Made by a program: the position numbers and the translations under genes. This document shows, in pieces, positions 7,517-17,052 of a stretch of 64,000 nt of DNA (its first letter is position 1; every line of letters starts with the position of its first letter). The notes under the pieces are model-generated. The model did no database searches. It saw nothing but the letters and a program-made list of their open reading frames with translations, and was not told the origin of the DNA. This DNA comes from G963662655 sp963666875 (GTDB lineage Bacteria > Cloacimonadota > Cloacimonadia > Cloacimonadales > JAIOQZ01): positions 21,628-85,627 of the forward strand of contig CAXXPU010000002.1 in assembly GCA_963666875.2 (NCBI GenBank), given 5' to 3'.

Positions 7517-9553
7517 ATGCAAAATACCATTATCACCAGTCCAGTTATAAGGTACGCTCTTTTATCGGAACTTTGGTATAAAAAGGGCATCAACGTATCG
7601 CAAATCATTAATATCCTTCTCGTCAAAGTGATTATTACAGAATTTGATGGAATATTGAATCGGAATGCCCTTGAAGACTTGCGCAGCGCTTTTTCGAGAG
7701 AATATGAGCTTGAGCTTCCCATACTAACAATAAACAACATGTTGTTGAATACGCAAGATTATGTTAAGCGAATTAACGGGACATTTACGGTAAGTCAGGA
7801 TTTATTCGAAGAAGATTTCGGGCATGCCTTTTCCATGGATTTTCAAAGCTCATTCAATGAGATATCAGTTAAGGTGGTAAAATTTATTGAAAATAAATAC
7901 GGGATAAAGGAGACCTATGCTCATGTTAGCGAGGGGTTAAAGCTATTTGTCGAGAAACAATCATTAAGCATTCTCGGCGGACACCATGAAAGTAACGAGA
8001 TGCTAGCGTTGACTAACGATAAAATTCACCTGTATATTGCGGATTATCTCTCTGAAGTTCCAGATAGAAGCGCTGAAATTCTATCACAATATGTCATTGG
8101 GCAAGTCCTTTTTCAGGTGATTCAAGGAAAAGTCCAACAATGTGATTCTCAGGACGAAGTAGGGGAGGGGTACATATCTGGTTGCGTTGTTGTACTGGAC
8201 ACTCCCATACTAATTCCTTTAGTTGGCGCATCTGATCAAGCACACCAAAATATGTATAGAGAACTTGTTGAGATTGTCATGAGTTCTGGAGGAAAGGTTG
8301 TCACATTTTCGCATATAATCAATGAGACACTCAATATTCTCAATGCTGCTCGTTTGAGTCTTTCTAGTAATAATAGATACAAGGGAGAGCTCAACCGCGT
8401 TGCGAAGTACTTCCAGCGAAACGCAAAAGGAAGGCAGCATCTCTATTTCCTTTGCACTAATCTGGAGGACTATGTAAAGAAAGAGCTCAATATTGATATT
8501 GTTGATTATAAATATGGGCTGCAAGTCCAATACAATCTTGATAATAAAATTCTCGATAAAATAATTCTTGATATATATAGGGATGACAACAATGAGGAAT
8601 ACTTTAGTGAGTTAAGGTTTTCTCAACCCATCGCCACGGATATTAAGTCTATCAATGCAATTCAATGTCTCAGGAATGGGATTGTGCCAAGAAGGCCCAG
8701 TGATTATAAATTTATCTTTTTAACCAAAAACTGGGGGCTCGTAAAAGCAACTATTCAATATTCTGAAGTCGAGGGAAATGAGGACATTCGTTGGACAGTA
8801 ATAATCGACAGTTATTTGTGTGGATTGCTCTGGTGTATTGCGAACAAGAATAAAATCAGTAGCTTTTGCAAAGACAAATTAATAGCAGATGCCATTTCAA
8901 TTGTGTCACCTAATGCAAGATTTATAAAGGAATTCTACGAAGTTGTCAAGGAGTATGCAAAACATCAATCATTGGGTGAGGCAGCAATTCAAAGATTTCT
9001 GATGGAAACAGAGATTGCTAAATCCGTATATGTAACAAGTAAGGGATGTTTAGATCACAGCTGTATATATGAATCAATTGATGAATATGAAAAACGAGTT
9101 AAGGCTCAAATAGAGAAGCCACATATAGAAGAAAAGGAGGAATTGAAAAGAAGCAATGAAGAAATGGAAAAACAACTCGAGAAGCTTAGAAGAAGTAATG
9201 AGCAAAGCGAAACAGAAATGGAAAAAATTAGGGAGAGTCAAAACGAAAGCAGGCATCGGGTTGCGCGTTTTATTCACAGGAAAGAGGGTTTACGGATATT
9301 CGTGAGGTTTTGTAGTCAGAAAATATTTATCATTGTATTGGTAACAAGTATAATTTCGGGAATGGCTACATTTGCTGTGGATTTCTACTCCAGATCAACT
9401 GGGATGATTCTCAGATATCTCTTTTTCTTTCTTGTGGTTTTTGTGATTCCGATTGGAACATTCATATTAGACAAGATCGAGATATTGGGCTTCAAGAGTT
9501 ACCAGAAAGTAAAAAGTGACTATACAGAGAAACGCCTCATTGATTTTTTCTGA
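7517..9553 (+). CDS. Large membrane-anchored protein with PIN-like domain, unknown function
   Basis: A 678-residue protein, not assigned to a named family. ATG 7517 is chosen because AGGAG lies five bases upstream; the GTG at 7511 overlaps that site. Residues 220-410 resemble a PIN-like nuclease: VVVLDTPILI with D228, then E270 in IINETLNIL, D375 followed by a helix and RNGI, and a FIFLTKNWGL strand where N405 stands at the usual fourth acidic position. Residues 522-585 form a highly charged coiled coil. Two membrane helices follow (about 602-622 and 630-650), with a short cytoplasmic tail. Base composition is clearly AT-richer than in bamA or the ABC genes, which suggests recent acquisition. 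A role in defence or RNA cleavage is inference from the fold only. Confidence 0.8.
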   Translation: MQNTIITSPVIRYALLSELWYKKGINVSQIINILLVKVIITEFDGILNRNALEDLRSAFSREYELELPILTINNMLLNTQDYVKRINGTFTVSQDLFEEDFGHAFSMDFQSSFNEISVKVVKFIENKYGIKETYAHVSEGLKLFVEKQSLSILGGHHESNEMLALTNDKIHLYIADYLSEVPDRSAEILSQYVIGQVLFQVIQGKVQQCDSQDEVGEGYISGCVVVLDTPILIPLVGASDQAHQNMYRELVEIVMSSGGKVVTFSHIINETLNILNAARLSLSSNNRYKGELNRVAKYFQRNAKGRQHLYFLCTNLEDYVKKELNIDIVDYKYGLQVQYNLDNKILDKIILDIYRDDNNEEYFSELRFSQPIATDIKSINAIQCLRNGIVPRRPSDYKFIFLTKNWGLVKATIQYSEVEGNEDIRWTVIIDSYLCGLLWCIANKNKISSFCKDKLIADAISIVSPNARFIKEFYEVVKEYAKHQSLGEAAIQRFLMETEIAKSVYVTSKGCLDHSCIYESIDEYEKRVKAQIEKPHIEEKEELKRSNEEMEKQLEKLRRSNEQSETEMEKIRESQNESRHRVARFIHRKEGLRIFVRFCSQKIFIIVLVTSIISGMATFAVDFYSRSTGMILRYLFFFLVVFVIPIGTFILDKIEILGFKSYQKVKSDYTEKRLIDFF

Positions 9554-9803
9554 AGACTATATATTGTTTTGCATATAGACCCGTCGGAAAGTGTCTTCGA
9601 TCTTAATTCTCCTCACACATCAATCTTGGGTAGGCAATATTTGCTTCTTCATTTTCCCTGTCACATATTCCACGCTCGGTCGTTTCAAACGTAGTAGAAA
9701 TTACACGAACGGATTATACACCTCAAATATCCGAAAAAAAGCTTTACGTTGAAACCATATTCCTACGTTATGACGTGGTTTATGTGATGGAATCGGAGGT
9801 TGA

Positions 9804-12044
9804 ATGAATTTCTGGCGTTATCTGCCGATCATCTTGCTGCTGTTCATTCATGCGGTAGGGTTGTTTGGCGTAGGTGAAAACGTTATCATGGATATCCTGA
9901 TCGAAGGCAATCAGAACATCGACCCGGAACTGATTTTTTCTGTCGTGACGCTGAAATACGGTGATTTTCTCACCGCAGACGAGGTTGCCAACTCGATCAA
10001 GAACCTGTATCAGTTGGGCGTGTTCAATAACATCGTCATCGAAGCGGAAGAGATCGAATCGGGCGTCGGAATTCTGATACGTGTAGAAGAATACCCCATC
10101 GTCGAGGAAGTCGAATACGAGGGATACGACGAACTGGACGAGGACGACTTCGAGGAAGTGGTCTCACTACGCAAGGGCAGCTACTGGTCGCCCTATCTGG
10201 TGTCGGAGACGCGCCAGAAGATGATGGACAAGTACCAGGAAAAGGGCTACCACTTCGCTCAAATCACCTTCAAGTCCGAATCGCTGGACAACAACCGCGT
10301 CAAGGTGACTGTCATGATCGACGAGGGCGCCGAGATCCGCATCAAGAAGATTCACTTCCACGGCAACAAGGAAATTCCCTCCGGCAGATTGCGCTACGAG
10401 ATGTCCGACACCAAGCAAAAGAGCCTCTTCTATTCGGGTAAATTCGATCAGCAGAAGTTCGAGGACGATCTGGACAAGATCATCGATTTCTACAGCGTCC
10501 GCGGCTACATCGACGCGCGTATCATCTCTTGGGAAACCAACATCCTCGAAGAAGAATACATGTACATCGACATCTTCCTGTATGAAGGCCAGGAGTTCAT
10601 GTTCGGCGACGTCACCGTGGAAGGCAACGAACGCTTCACCGACGATATCCTGATCGGGCAATTCGATTTTTATGAAGATGAAATCTTTGATCGCGAATAC
10701 TATGAAGAACAGCTCATGAACCTGAGCACCCTCTACTACGAAGAGGGCTATATCTATGCGCAGTTCGACGAAACGCTCGAGAAGCGAGGCAACTACGTCG
10801 ATATCCACGTGAAAATCGAAGAGAATACGCGAGCGCGGATCCATCAGATCAAGATCACCGGAAATCGTACCACCAAGGAAAAGATTATCCGGCGGCAACT
10901 CGCGATCTCACCGGGCGACTACTTCCAGCGCTCCAAGCTGATTCAGTCCCAACGAAATATCTACAATCTCGGATTCTTCGAGCCGGATATGTATCCGGAT
11001 TGGCGTCAGATCAACGAAAACGGCGATATCGACCTCATCCTGCACCTGAATGACAAGCACTCCGGAACCGCCAACGGCGGCGTCGGGTACAACAGCACCG
11101 ACAAATTCGTCGGGCAGCTCGCTGTCTCGCACAACAATCTCTTCGGAAACGCGTGGCGAGCCAGCTTCCAGTACGAATTCGGCAAATATACGCAGGACTT
11201 CGAACTCGACCTCAGCGATCCCTACCTGTTCGATTCCTACTATTCAGGCGGAATGAGCCTCTACCGCACGGAAAAGGACTACACATCGTCCAATTTCAAC
11301 GTCGAGACCAACGGTGGCGGCCTCCGCGTCGGGCATCAGGTCGCGTTCCTCGATTTCGCGAAAGTGACGCTGGGCTACTCGATCTCGTCCAAGAAATACC
11401 AGGTTCTCGATCGGGACGACTCCTATTCGACGACCATCAAGAACCTCGAAGAAAAGGGCTGGCAATACAACAGCAACATGTACCTGACCTTCAGCCGCGA
11501 TAGCCGCGACAATGTCTTCTTCCCCACCACGGGTACACAGTTCACCGTTTATCAGGAACTCGCTGGCGGACCGTTCCAGGGCGACTTCGACTACTACAAG
11601 AACATCATCGAATTCCGCTACTACATCAAAACATTCTGGGAATTCGTCCTGAGAACGAAGGTTCGCATGGGCTACGTCACCGAGTACGGACGCTCCGACG
11701 AGGTGCCGCCTGAAGAGAGATTCTACCTCGGTGGAACAGGCTCGGACGGTATCCGCGGATATGCCGATCGCTCCATCGGACCAACCGACGGCGGTCATCG
11801 CGAGATGATCTTCTCGACCGAATATGCTTTCCCGCTCGCGGGTGACGAAATCATCGGTCTGTTCTTCTTCGACGCCGGCGACAGCTATAATGAAATCGAC
11901 GAATTCAACTTCTGGAATATGAAGAAGGGCGGCGGTATCGGACTCCGTCTGCGCAGCCCCCTCGGCCTCATCGGCTTCGACTACGCCTATAACTTCGACA
12001 GAGACGACTGGGAACCGCATTTCCAGCTCGGATACACATTCTAA
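9804..12044 (+). CDS. bamA: Outer membrane protein assembly factor BamA (Omp85)
   Basis: A 746-residue Omp85 protein that inserts beta-barrel proteins into the outer membrane. A signal peptide (about 1-20) is followed by five POTRA-like repeats (about 26-425, recognisable by GNQNID, GNKEIP, GNERFT and GNRTTK turns) and a 16-strand barrel. The barrel has the conserved lid-loop motif as IRGY (650-653) in place of VRGF, and a C-terminal beta-signal ending in Phe (HFQLGYTF). GGAGG lies seven bases before the ATG. It is monocistronic here: no skp/ompH or lpx genes follow, unlike in proteobacteria. A terminator-like hairpin lies directly downstream. It is the best single marker of a diderm envelope in the window. 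Confidence 0.95.
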   Translation: MNFWRYLPIILLLFIHAVGLFGVGENVIMDILIEGNQNIDPELIFSVVTLKYGDFLTADEVANSIKNLYQLGVFNNIVIEAEEIESGVGILIRVEEYPIVEEVEYEGYDELDEDDFEEVVSLRKGSYWSPYLVSETRQKMMDKYQEKGYHFAQITFKSESLDNNRVKVTVMIDEGAEIRIKKIHFHGNKEIPSGRLRYEMSDTKQKSLFYSGKFDQQKFEDDLDKIIDFYSVRGYIDARIISWETNILEEEYMYIDIFLYEGQEFMFGDVTVEGNERFTDDILIGQFDFYEDEIFDREYYEEQLMNLSTLYYEEGYIYAQFDETLEKRGNYVDIHVKIEENTRARIHQIKITGNRTTKEKIIRRQLAISPGDYFQRSKLIQSQRNIYNLGFFEPDMYPDWRQINENGDIDLILHLNDKHSGTANGGVGYNSTDKFVGQLAVSHNNLFGNAWRASFQYEFGKYTQDFELDLSDPYLFDSYYSGGMSLYRTEKDYTSSNFNVETNGGGLRVGHQVAFLDFAKVTLGYSISSKKYQVLDRDDSYSTTIKNLEEKGWQYNSNMYLTFSRDSRDNVFFPTTGTQFTVYQELAGGPFQGDFDYYKNIIEFRYYIKTFWEFVLRTKVRMGYVTEYGRSDEVPPEERFYLGGTGSDGIRGYADRSIGPTDGGHREMIFSTEYAFPLAGDEIIGLFFFDAGDSYNEIDEFNFWNMKKGGGIGLRLRSPLGLIGFDYAYNFDRDDWEPHFQLGYTF

Positions 12045-12062
12045 GATAGAGGAATTATTGTA

Positions 12063-12091
12063 GGGGCAGACTCCGTGTCTGCCCTTTTTTT
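12063..12091 (+). terminator. Terminator hairpin after bamA (TGTAGGGGC repeat family)
   Basis: GGGCAGAC and GTCTGCCC form a perfect eight-base stem around TCCGT, followed by TTTTTTT. The unit starts TGTAGGGGCAG and so also belongs to the dispersed hairpin family seen at 2979, 32204 and 57823. Confidence 0.75.
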
Positions 12092-12101
12092 CGTTCGCAT
12101 C

Positions 12102-12251
12102 TTTGGGACCGCCGAGTTCCAGCTCGGCATCTCCTCGGAACGCGGACGTCCTCGTCCGCATTTCCTTTCTCTCGTAGCGCTCGACCTCCGGGCGAGCCAT
12201 CATTATCCTGCAAATCATTCTGAAAATCACAGAAGCTTGGCGGTCCCAAAA
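12102..12251. repeat. Palindromic repeat with TTTGGGACCGCC ends
   Basis: Terminal inverted repeats TTTGGGACCGCCGAG (12102) and CTTGGCGGTCCCAAA (ending 12251) bound a 150-bp unit made of smaller hairpins (GAGTTCCAGCTC, GCGGACGTCCTCGTCCGC, CTCGACCTCCGGGCGAG). Relatives occur at 32088-32126 and 51174-51255. It lies between convergent genes. Confidence 0.65.
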
Positions 12252-12311
12252 AGGTGCAGGTTCAGGTTCTCATACCTCAAAACCTACAGATGCCTGCGTA
12301 CCAGTAGAGAC

Positions 12312-15300
12312 CTACTTCAGTAGCAATGCCTTCCGCACCCGATCGATTTGATCTGTCCGCATCCTGATGAAATAAACACCGCTTGAAACCTTCTGATCAA
12401 ACCGGTCGGTGCCCTGCCATGTGGCTTGATGCGAACCGGCTGAAAGGACATCGTCCAGCAGCCTTGTCACGCGCTGACCCTTGATGTTGTAGATATCGAC
12501 GGTCACGTGTCCCTCGGCGGCGAGCGAGAAGCGGATGTTCGTCTCGGGATTGAACGGATTCGGGTAGTTACCGATCAGGCGATCCATAGCGGGAATCTCT
12601 TCCGCTGGGCTGTCCAGACCGATCGCGGTGACGTGATCTCCAGCTCCGAAAGCGGGTTCGGCGGTGTATATAACGGAGTTTCCCGAGCCATCTACGGCTT
12701 CGATGCGCAGATCGACAAGGCAGGAATCGCTGGTTACAATCTCGCTGATATCGGCTGAAAACAACCTGCCACTCACCCAGTAGTCGATTTGATCGATCTC
12801 ATCGACAAATTGGGACGGGAAATCGATCCATTCGTCTGCGCCATGGTGTCTCAGTGAAAGCGTTACGTTTTGATCCGGAACCGGATCGTAGTAATATCCT
12901 TCAACACCGTATTCCGAATCGGTCAATGCGAATCGCAGGAAGACAGTCTCCCCTGCACTGATCGAACCCAGCGGCGTGCCGTCGTCGTCGGTGAAAAACA
13001 AACGATTCAACACGGGCGGGGATTTTTGCGTCTGACCTGAATCGAATCCGTATAGAATCTGCGTGTGACCTTGCTCGCCATCAAATGCATAGTCGCTGAA
13101 ATTCATCTCCAGTTCGTATGAACCCACCGAAGGCGCATCCACATTGTCGTCGCCGATCATTCCCGTGGAAATCTCGTTTCCGCTTTGATCGCGCAACGTG
13201 AACGGTAGGTGGCTATCTCTGTAGTTGTAGCTCATTCCCACCGCGTCATCGATGTAGTAGTCGATATCGATTTCGTTTTCCATGACGCAGGTAGGGATAT
13301 TGATCAGAAAGGGATAATGCCCGGTATATAAAGTCTCTCCGATGGGAAATCCCGGTTCGAGCTCGGATGGGAATCCGTTGCTGCAAAACGCGATGCGATC
13401 ATCCTGTAGGCGGAGTGAAGGTGGCGATGCAAACGCATATTCGCCGTCCTCCAACCAGCGGAAGAAGAAACTGAGCGTGCTACCTCGTTCACCGGAGTAG
13501 TCTCCCTGCATGAAGATGTGGGAATCCCACGTACCACTGTCATCGTAGTAAGTGTCTTGAAACGACACACCATAATAGTAGCCGGAACCAAGCGAAGACC
13601 AGGCAACCGGCATCGGATTGACCTGGAAATGATCCCAACCGAAGTATGACATCTCCATCGGCGATTCGACGAATCCGTTCGGATCGTTTTCGATCGTGAT
13701 ATCCTGATCGATTCCGTAGATGGTATCGAACATCATCACGTGGAAGTTTCCCTGCTCGTCCCAGTGGGAAGACCCCACTGCAATCTGCACGTCTTCGGGT
13801 ATATCCATGATCTCGAACTGGTGGATGTCGAAGTTGAGGAAGCCGAAACTGCGGTTGTCGGGAAAGAATATGTTCATGTAGTAGAAATGTTGCCCGTCAT
13901 CCTCGAAGAGGTTTCCCGACGATGTGTAGCTATTGACGGTAAAGCTGTTGAAGTCAGGTTCATCGCTTATATCGATATAGCTGAAGCTGCCATCGAGGAA
14001 GAGGTCCGGTACGCACAGGAACTGGTCCACTTCGTCCCTGGTGCGGAAAAACAATGTATAGTCATTGCCTGCGATGGTTTGCAATTCGTATGTGTAGGGG
14101 TCCAACTCGGTGAAATCATTGCTCCGGTAGTAGTTATCGTCGTTGAAGAGGAAGAATGCGCCCACCTGCCTGTAGAGATGAATTCGCGTGGTGGTTATCT
14201 TGGTAATTGTCCAGGGCAGCTTCCATTCGCGGTCGTCGCTACTTGCTGTCACCCACTCGGTGAAGACATCCATCTCGTCGATGCCCAGCAGGTCGTTGTC
14301 CACCTCGAGCTGAACGATAATCTCTTGCGATTCATTCGGCGATAACGTGAGATTTGAGGGTATGAATTCGAGTGTGATCGCATCGACCGGAGACTCCGCC
14401 GAAAAACTCAGAATCCTTGTCTCGTCGCTTACGTTGGTAATCTGAAGCGTTTTACTGAACGCTGCCACAGATCTATCTCCACCAGCGATAGAGGTGGTAT
14501 CGGGACCGAAATTGAGGATCGCCGGTTCGAAGAGGATTTTCGGATCGACAGCCGCCAGCGCATCGATTCTACCGCCGCCCTGCTGCATGATGTCACAGCC
14601 GATATCGACGGCGTTATTGACCATCGCGGAGCGGATTTGCTCCGGTCTCCAGTCCGGATGAAGCTGCTTGATCAGCGCACTTACGCCCGAGACGTGCGGG
14701 GCTGCCATGGATGTACCGCTTTTGACCTGAGTTCCTCCACCGAGCACGGATGATGTGATTTCATAGCCCGGAGCGCAGAGTTCCGGCTTGACCGCGTAGT
14801 TGACAGGATTGGGACCTTCGGAGCTGAAACTGGCAAGCTCGTCTTCCAGTGTCGTCGCTCCGACCGCGATCGCACCGACGGCGCAGGCAGGTGATTTTAT
14901 CGTCATGAAATTTCCACTGTTTCCTGCCGACACGCAGAACGTCACCCCGAGATCGCTTGCGTTATCGAGCGCGATGCTGACCGCGTCGTACGGATTGCCG
15001 CCTGAAGAGCCGAGACTGGCGTTCACGATATCGACATGGTCGGACGGATCGTCGTCGCCATTCGGATCGACACAGAACTCGATACCGGCGAGAACGGTTG
15101 ACGATGATCCGTTACCCGACTGGTTCAGGACACGCACCGCCATGAGCGACGCGTCCGGCGCTACGCCGACGAGGTCGTCCGATTGCGCGGCAATGATCCC
15201 CGCCACGTGCGTCCCGTGGTCGTTCTCGTCCATCGGGTCGTCGTCGGAATCGACGACATCGCAACCGCCGATGACTTTGTAGCCCGGTCCGTATCCCCCG

Positions 15301-15869
15301 CCAAGTACGGGGTGCATGTAATCGATACCCGAGTCCAGAACCGCCACCACAACGCCTTCGCCCGTCGCACCGTAATCCTCCCAGACCCGGTCCGCTCCAA
15401 TGAAGGGAACGCTTTGCATGATGGTTCCTTTATACACCAGATTGCGGTGCAGTCTCTTCACGTATGGAAGCCGTTCAATCCGGTTCATCATGGCGTGCGG
15501 CGCGGTGACTTCGATACCGAAGAACAGCTTGTAGAAACTCCTGCCCGTTTCAGCGTCTGGAAATCCCCGGTAACGGGACTGCAATGAGACCGTGATATCG
15601 TTCAGGTCGTTCCGGAAGCCATTGAAAATCTGTTGGTAAAACGCCTTCGTGCGCTGTTCGGAACTGGCGAAGAGCGGCTCTTCCTCGAATTCGACGATGA
15701 AGGTGTCGATCATTGCGATATCGACGATTTGGTAGTCGAAATCATCCGCGCTTTCGGAGAATTCGATTCGCTGTGTCGGCGTCAATTGCTCAATTATCGG
15801 TTGTTGCGGCAGACTGCAAAGGGCGGAAAACAGGTACAGCGTCAGAATGGTCAGCAGGGTGCGATTCAA
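12312..15869 (-). CDS. Secreted subtilisin-like (S8) protease with Por-type C-terminal tail
   Basis: A 1185-residue secreted serine endopeptidase. The start is TTG 15869, five bases after GGAGGA; this gives the signal peptide MNRTLLTILTLYLFSA. An I9-like propeptide region (about 50-145) precedes the S8 domain with Asp179 (VLDSGID), His218 (DHGTHVAG), oxyanion Asn317 (SAGNSG) and Ser387 (GTSMAAPHVSG). A long beta-rich region of unknown function follows. The last 85 residues have the NYPNPFNPETNIRFSL motif and a FlgD-like Ig fold ending SGVYFIRM, a sorting tail common in FCB-group secreted proteins. The protein is presumably exported to the surface or medium. It is the last gene downstream of the RlpA gene on the same strand. 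Confidence 0.92.
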   Translation of the reverse strand: MNRTLLTILTLYLFSALCSLPQQPIIEQLTPTQRIEFSESADDFDYQIVDIAMIDTFIVEFEEEPLFASSEQRTKAFYQQIFNGFRNDLNDITVSLQSRYRGFPDAETGRSFYKLFFGIEVTAPHAMMNRIERLPYVKRLHRNLVYKGTIMQSVPFIGADRVWEDYGATGEGVVVAVLDSGIDYMHPVLGGGYGPGYKVIGGCDVVDSDDDPMDENDHGTHVAGIIAAQSDDLVGVAPDASLMAVRVLNQSGNGSSSTVLAGIEFCVDPNGDDDPSDHVDIVNASLGSSGGNPYDAVSIALDNASDLGVTFCVSAGNSGNFMTIKSPACAVGAIAVGATTLEDELASFSSEGPNPVNYAVKPELCAPGYEITSSVLGGGTQVKSGTSMAAPHVSGVSALIKQLHPDWRPEQIRSAMVNNAVDIGCDIMQQGGGRIDALAAVDPKILFEPAILNFGPDTTSIAGGDRSVAAFSKTLQITNVSDETRILSFSAESPVDAITLEFIPSNLTLSPNESQEIIVQLEVDNDLLGIDEMDVFTEWVTASSDDREWKLPWTITKITTTRIHLYRQVGAFFLFNDDNYYRSNDFTELDPYTYELQTIAGNDYTLFFRTRDEVDQFLCVPDLFLDGSFSYIDISDEPDFNSFTVNSYTSSGNLFEDDGQHFYYMNIFFPDNRSFGFLNFDIHQFEIMDIPEDVQIAVGSSHWDEQGNFHVMMFDTIYGIDQDITIENDPNGFVESPMEMSYFGWDHFQVNPMPVAWSSLGSGYYYGVSFQDTYYDDSGTWDSHIFMQGDYSGERGSTLSFFFRWLEDGEYAFASPPSLRLQDDRIAFCSNGFPSELEPGFPIGETLYTGHYPFLINIPTCVMENEIDIDYYIDDAVGMSYNYRDSHLPFTLRDQSGNEISTGMIGDDNVDAPSVGSYELEMNFSDYAFDGEQGHTQILYGFDSGQTQKSPPVLNRLFFTDDDGTPLGSISAGETVFLRFALTDSEYGVEGYYYDPVPDQNVTLSLRHHGADEWIDFPSQFVDEIDQIDYWVSGRLFSADISEIVTSDSCLVDLRIEAVDGSGNSVIYTAEPAFGAGDHVTAIGLDSPAEEIPAMDRLIGNYPNPFNPETNIRFSLAAEGHVTVDIYNIKGQRVTRLLDDVLSAGSHQATWQGTDRFDQKVSSGVYFIRMRTDQIDRVRKALLLK

Positions 15870-15899
15870 GATGTCCTCCAATGATAAATCCGGATTCGA

Positions 15900-16325
15900 T
15901 TATTCAAGTATTTCTACAGCATATTCTTTTACGCCTGCTCCGATCAGACCGATCTCTTTCGCTGCCGCGTAGGAGAGGTCGAGGTCTCTGCCTTTAACGT
16001 GCGGACCGCGGTCGTTGACTCTTACGATCACGGATTTGCCCGATTCCTCGTCCGTCACGCGCAGCCTGGTTCCGAACGGCAGCGACAGATGCGCGCAGGT
16101 CATGTCGTACATGTCGAACGTCTCACCGCTGGAGGTCATCCTGCCGTGGAATTTCTTGCCGTAGTACGAGCAGACCATGGTCATCTTCTTCCCGGGCGTG
16201 GCTTCCAGCTTTTTCTCGGGCTTCAGTGTCTTCACTTTCTTGTGGGTGACGAATTGCGGATTCGCCGAACAACCCGTCATGAAAAGGATCAGCGCGATCG
16301 ACAGGGCAAAAACGATTCTATTCAT
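15900..16325 (-). CDS. RlpA-family septal ring lytic transglycosylase-like lipoprotein
   Basis: A 141-residue lipoprotein with lipobox LFMTGC (Cys19). A basic linker precedes a double-psi beta-barrel domain (about 50-141) with the RlpA signatures SYYGKKFHGRMTSSGE, FGTRLRVT and VRVNDRGPHVKGRDLDLS, including the conserved Asp/Arg residues. RlpA proteins act on denuded peptidoglycan strands at the septum. This is a short version without a SPOR domain, so septal targeting is uncertain. Its start overlaps the end of the REC-phosphoacceptor gene by eight bases, which indicates translational coupling. Confidence 0.88.
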   Translation of the reverse strand: MNRIVFALSIALILFMTGCSANPQFVTHKKVKTLKPEKKLEATPGKKMTMVCSYYGKKFHGRMTSSGETFDMYDMTCAHLSLPFGTRLRVTDEESGKSVIVRVNDRGPHVKGRDLDLSYAAAKEIGLIGAGVKEYAVEILE

Positions 16326-17031
16326 CTATGTCCTCGTGGAACACCAGCATCTGTTCGAAATCGGTATAGTCCTTGAATGTCATGGACGTCGCGAGCTTGA
16401 AGCGATCCAAAATATCGACCATGCGCTGTGTCGCTTCCTCGATCTTCTTCATGTAGTGCTCGGTTTTCCGGTCGGGGTCCTGACACACTCTCTCAAGATG
16501 CAGCCTGAAGAGTTCCAGGTTTCCCTTCACGATCATCAGCGGCTGATTCATCTCGTGGTTGGCTGTCACCGCCATGGCAAGCGCGGTGTTCTTCTTCTCG
16601 ATCATCATGTTGCGATCGTAGAGTTCCTTGAGCCTTAGATAGGAGCGAACCCTCATTTTGACGACGTAATCCTCGACCGGCTTGGTGAGGATGTCGTCCG
16701 CGCCGGCGTTGAGCATCCGTTCGCGTTCCTCGTCATTGCTGCGATCGATCGCGGTGATGAAGATCACCGGAACGAATCCCTCGCGCGACTTGATCTCGCG
16801 GCATGCGATATAGCCGTTCATGATGGGCATGCGAACGTCCAAAAGCACGATATCCGGTCTGAAAACCTCGAATTTCCGTACGCCTTCCTGACCGTTCGCG
16901 GCTGTCTCGATTTCGTATCGTTCTTCCTCTTCCAGAATCGCCTGCATGTATTGCCGGTTGATCTTGTCGTTCTCGACAATGAGGATTTTATTGGGCGTCC
17001 TGTGGTTCTCTTCGGTTAGCTTGATTTGCAC
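16318..17031 (-). CDS. Receiver domain fused to HisKA-like dimerisation domain, no ATPase
   Basis: A 237-residue signalling protein. The receiver domain (about 14-130) has phospho-acceptor D65 in IVLLDVRMP and K117 in TKPVED. A HisKA-like helical hairpin follows, with ANHEMNQPL holding the candidate phospho-His H159 and a second helix to about 215. The protein then stops without an HATPase domain. It could be a phosphotransfer protein or a receiver that docks on a kinase. It lies 21 bases after the STAS-kinase gene, suggesting a common pathway, and overlaps the RlpA gene downstream. No frameshift is needed to explain the missing ATPase domain: the stop is followed directly by the coupled gene. 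Confidence 0.85.
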   Translation of the reverse strand: MQIKLTEENHRTPNKILIVENDKINRQYMQAILEEEERYEIETAANGQEGVRKFEVFRPDIVLLDVRMPIMNGYIACREIKSREGFVPVIFITAIDRSNDEERERMLNAGADDILTKPVEDYVVKMRVRSYLRLKELYDRNMMIEKKNTALAMAVTANHEMNQPLMIVKGNLELFRLHLERVCQDPDRKTEHYMKKIEEATQRMVDILDRFKLATSMTFKDYTDFEQMLVFHEDIDE

Positions 17032-17052
17032 GATATCCTCGCATCCGGTCGG

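Noticed and set aside
10167..10898. A 243-codon minus-strand frame inside bamA
   Set aside because: It is an acidic, valine-rich mirror of the bamA coding strand with no start signal.
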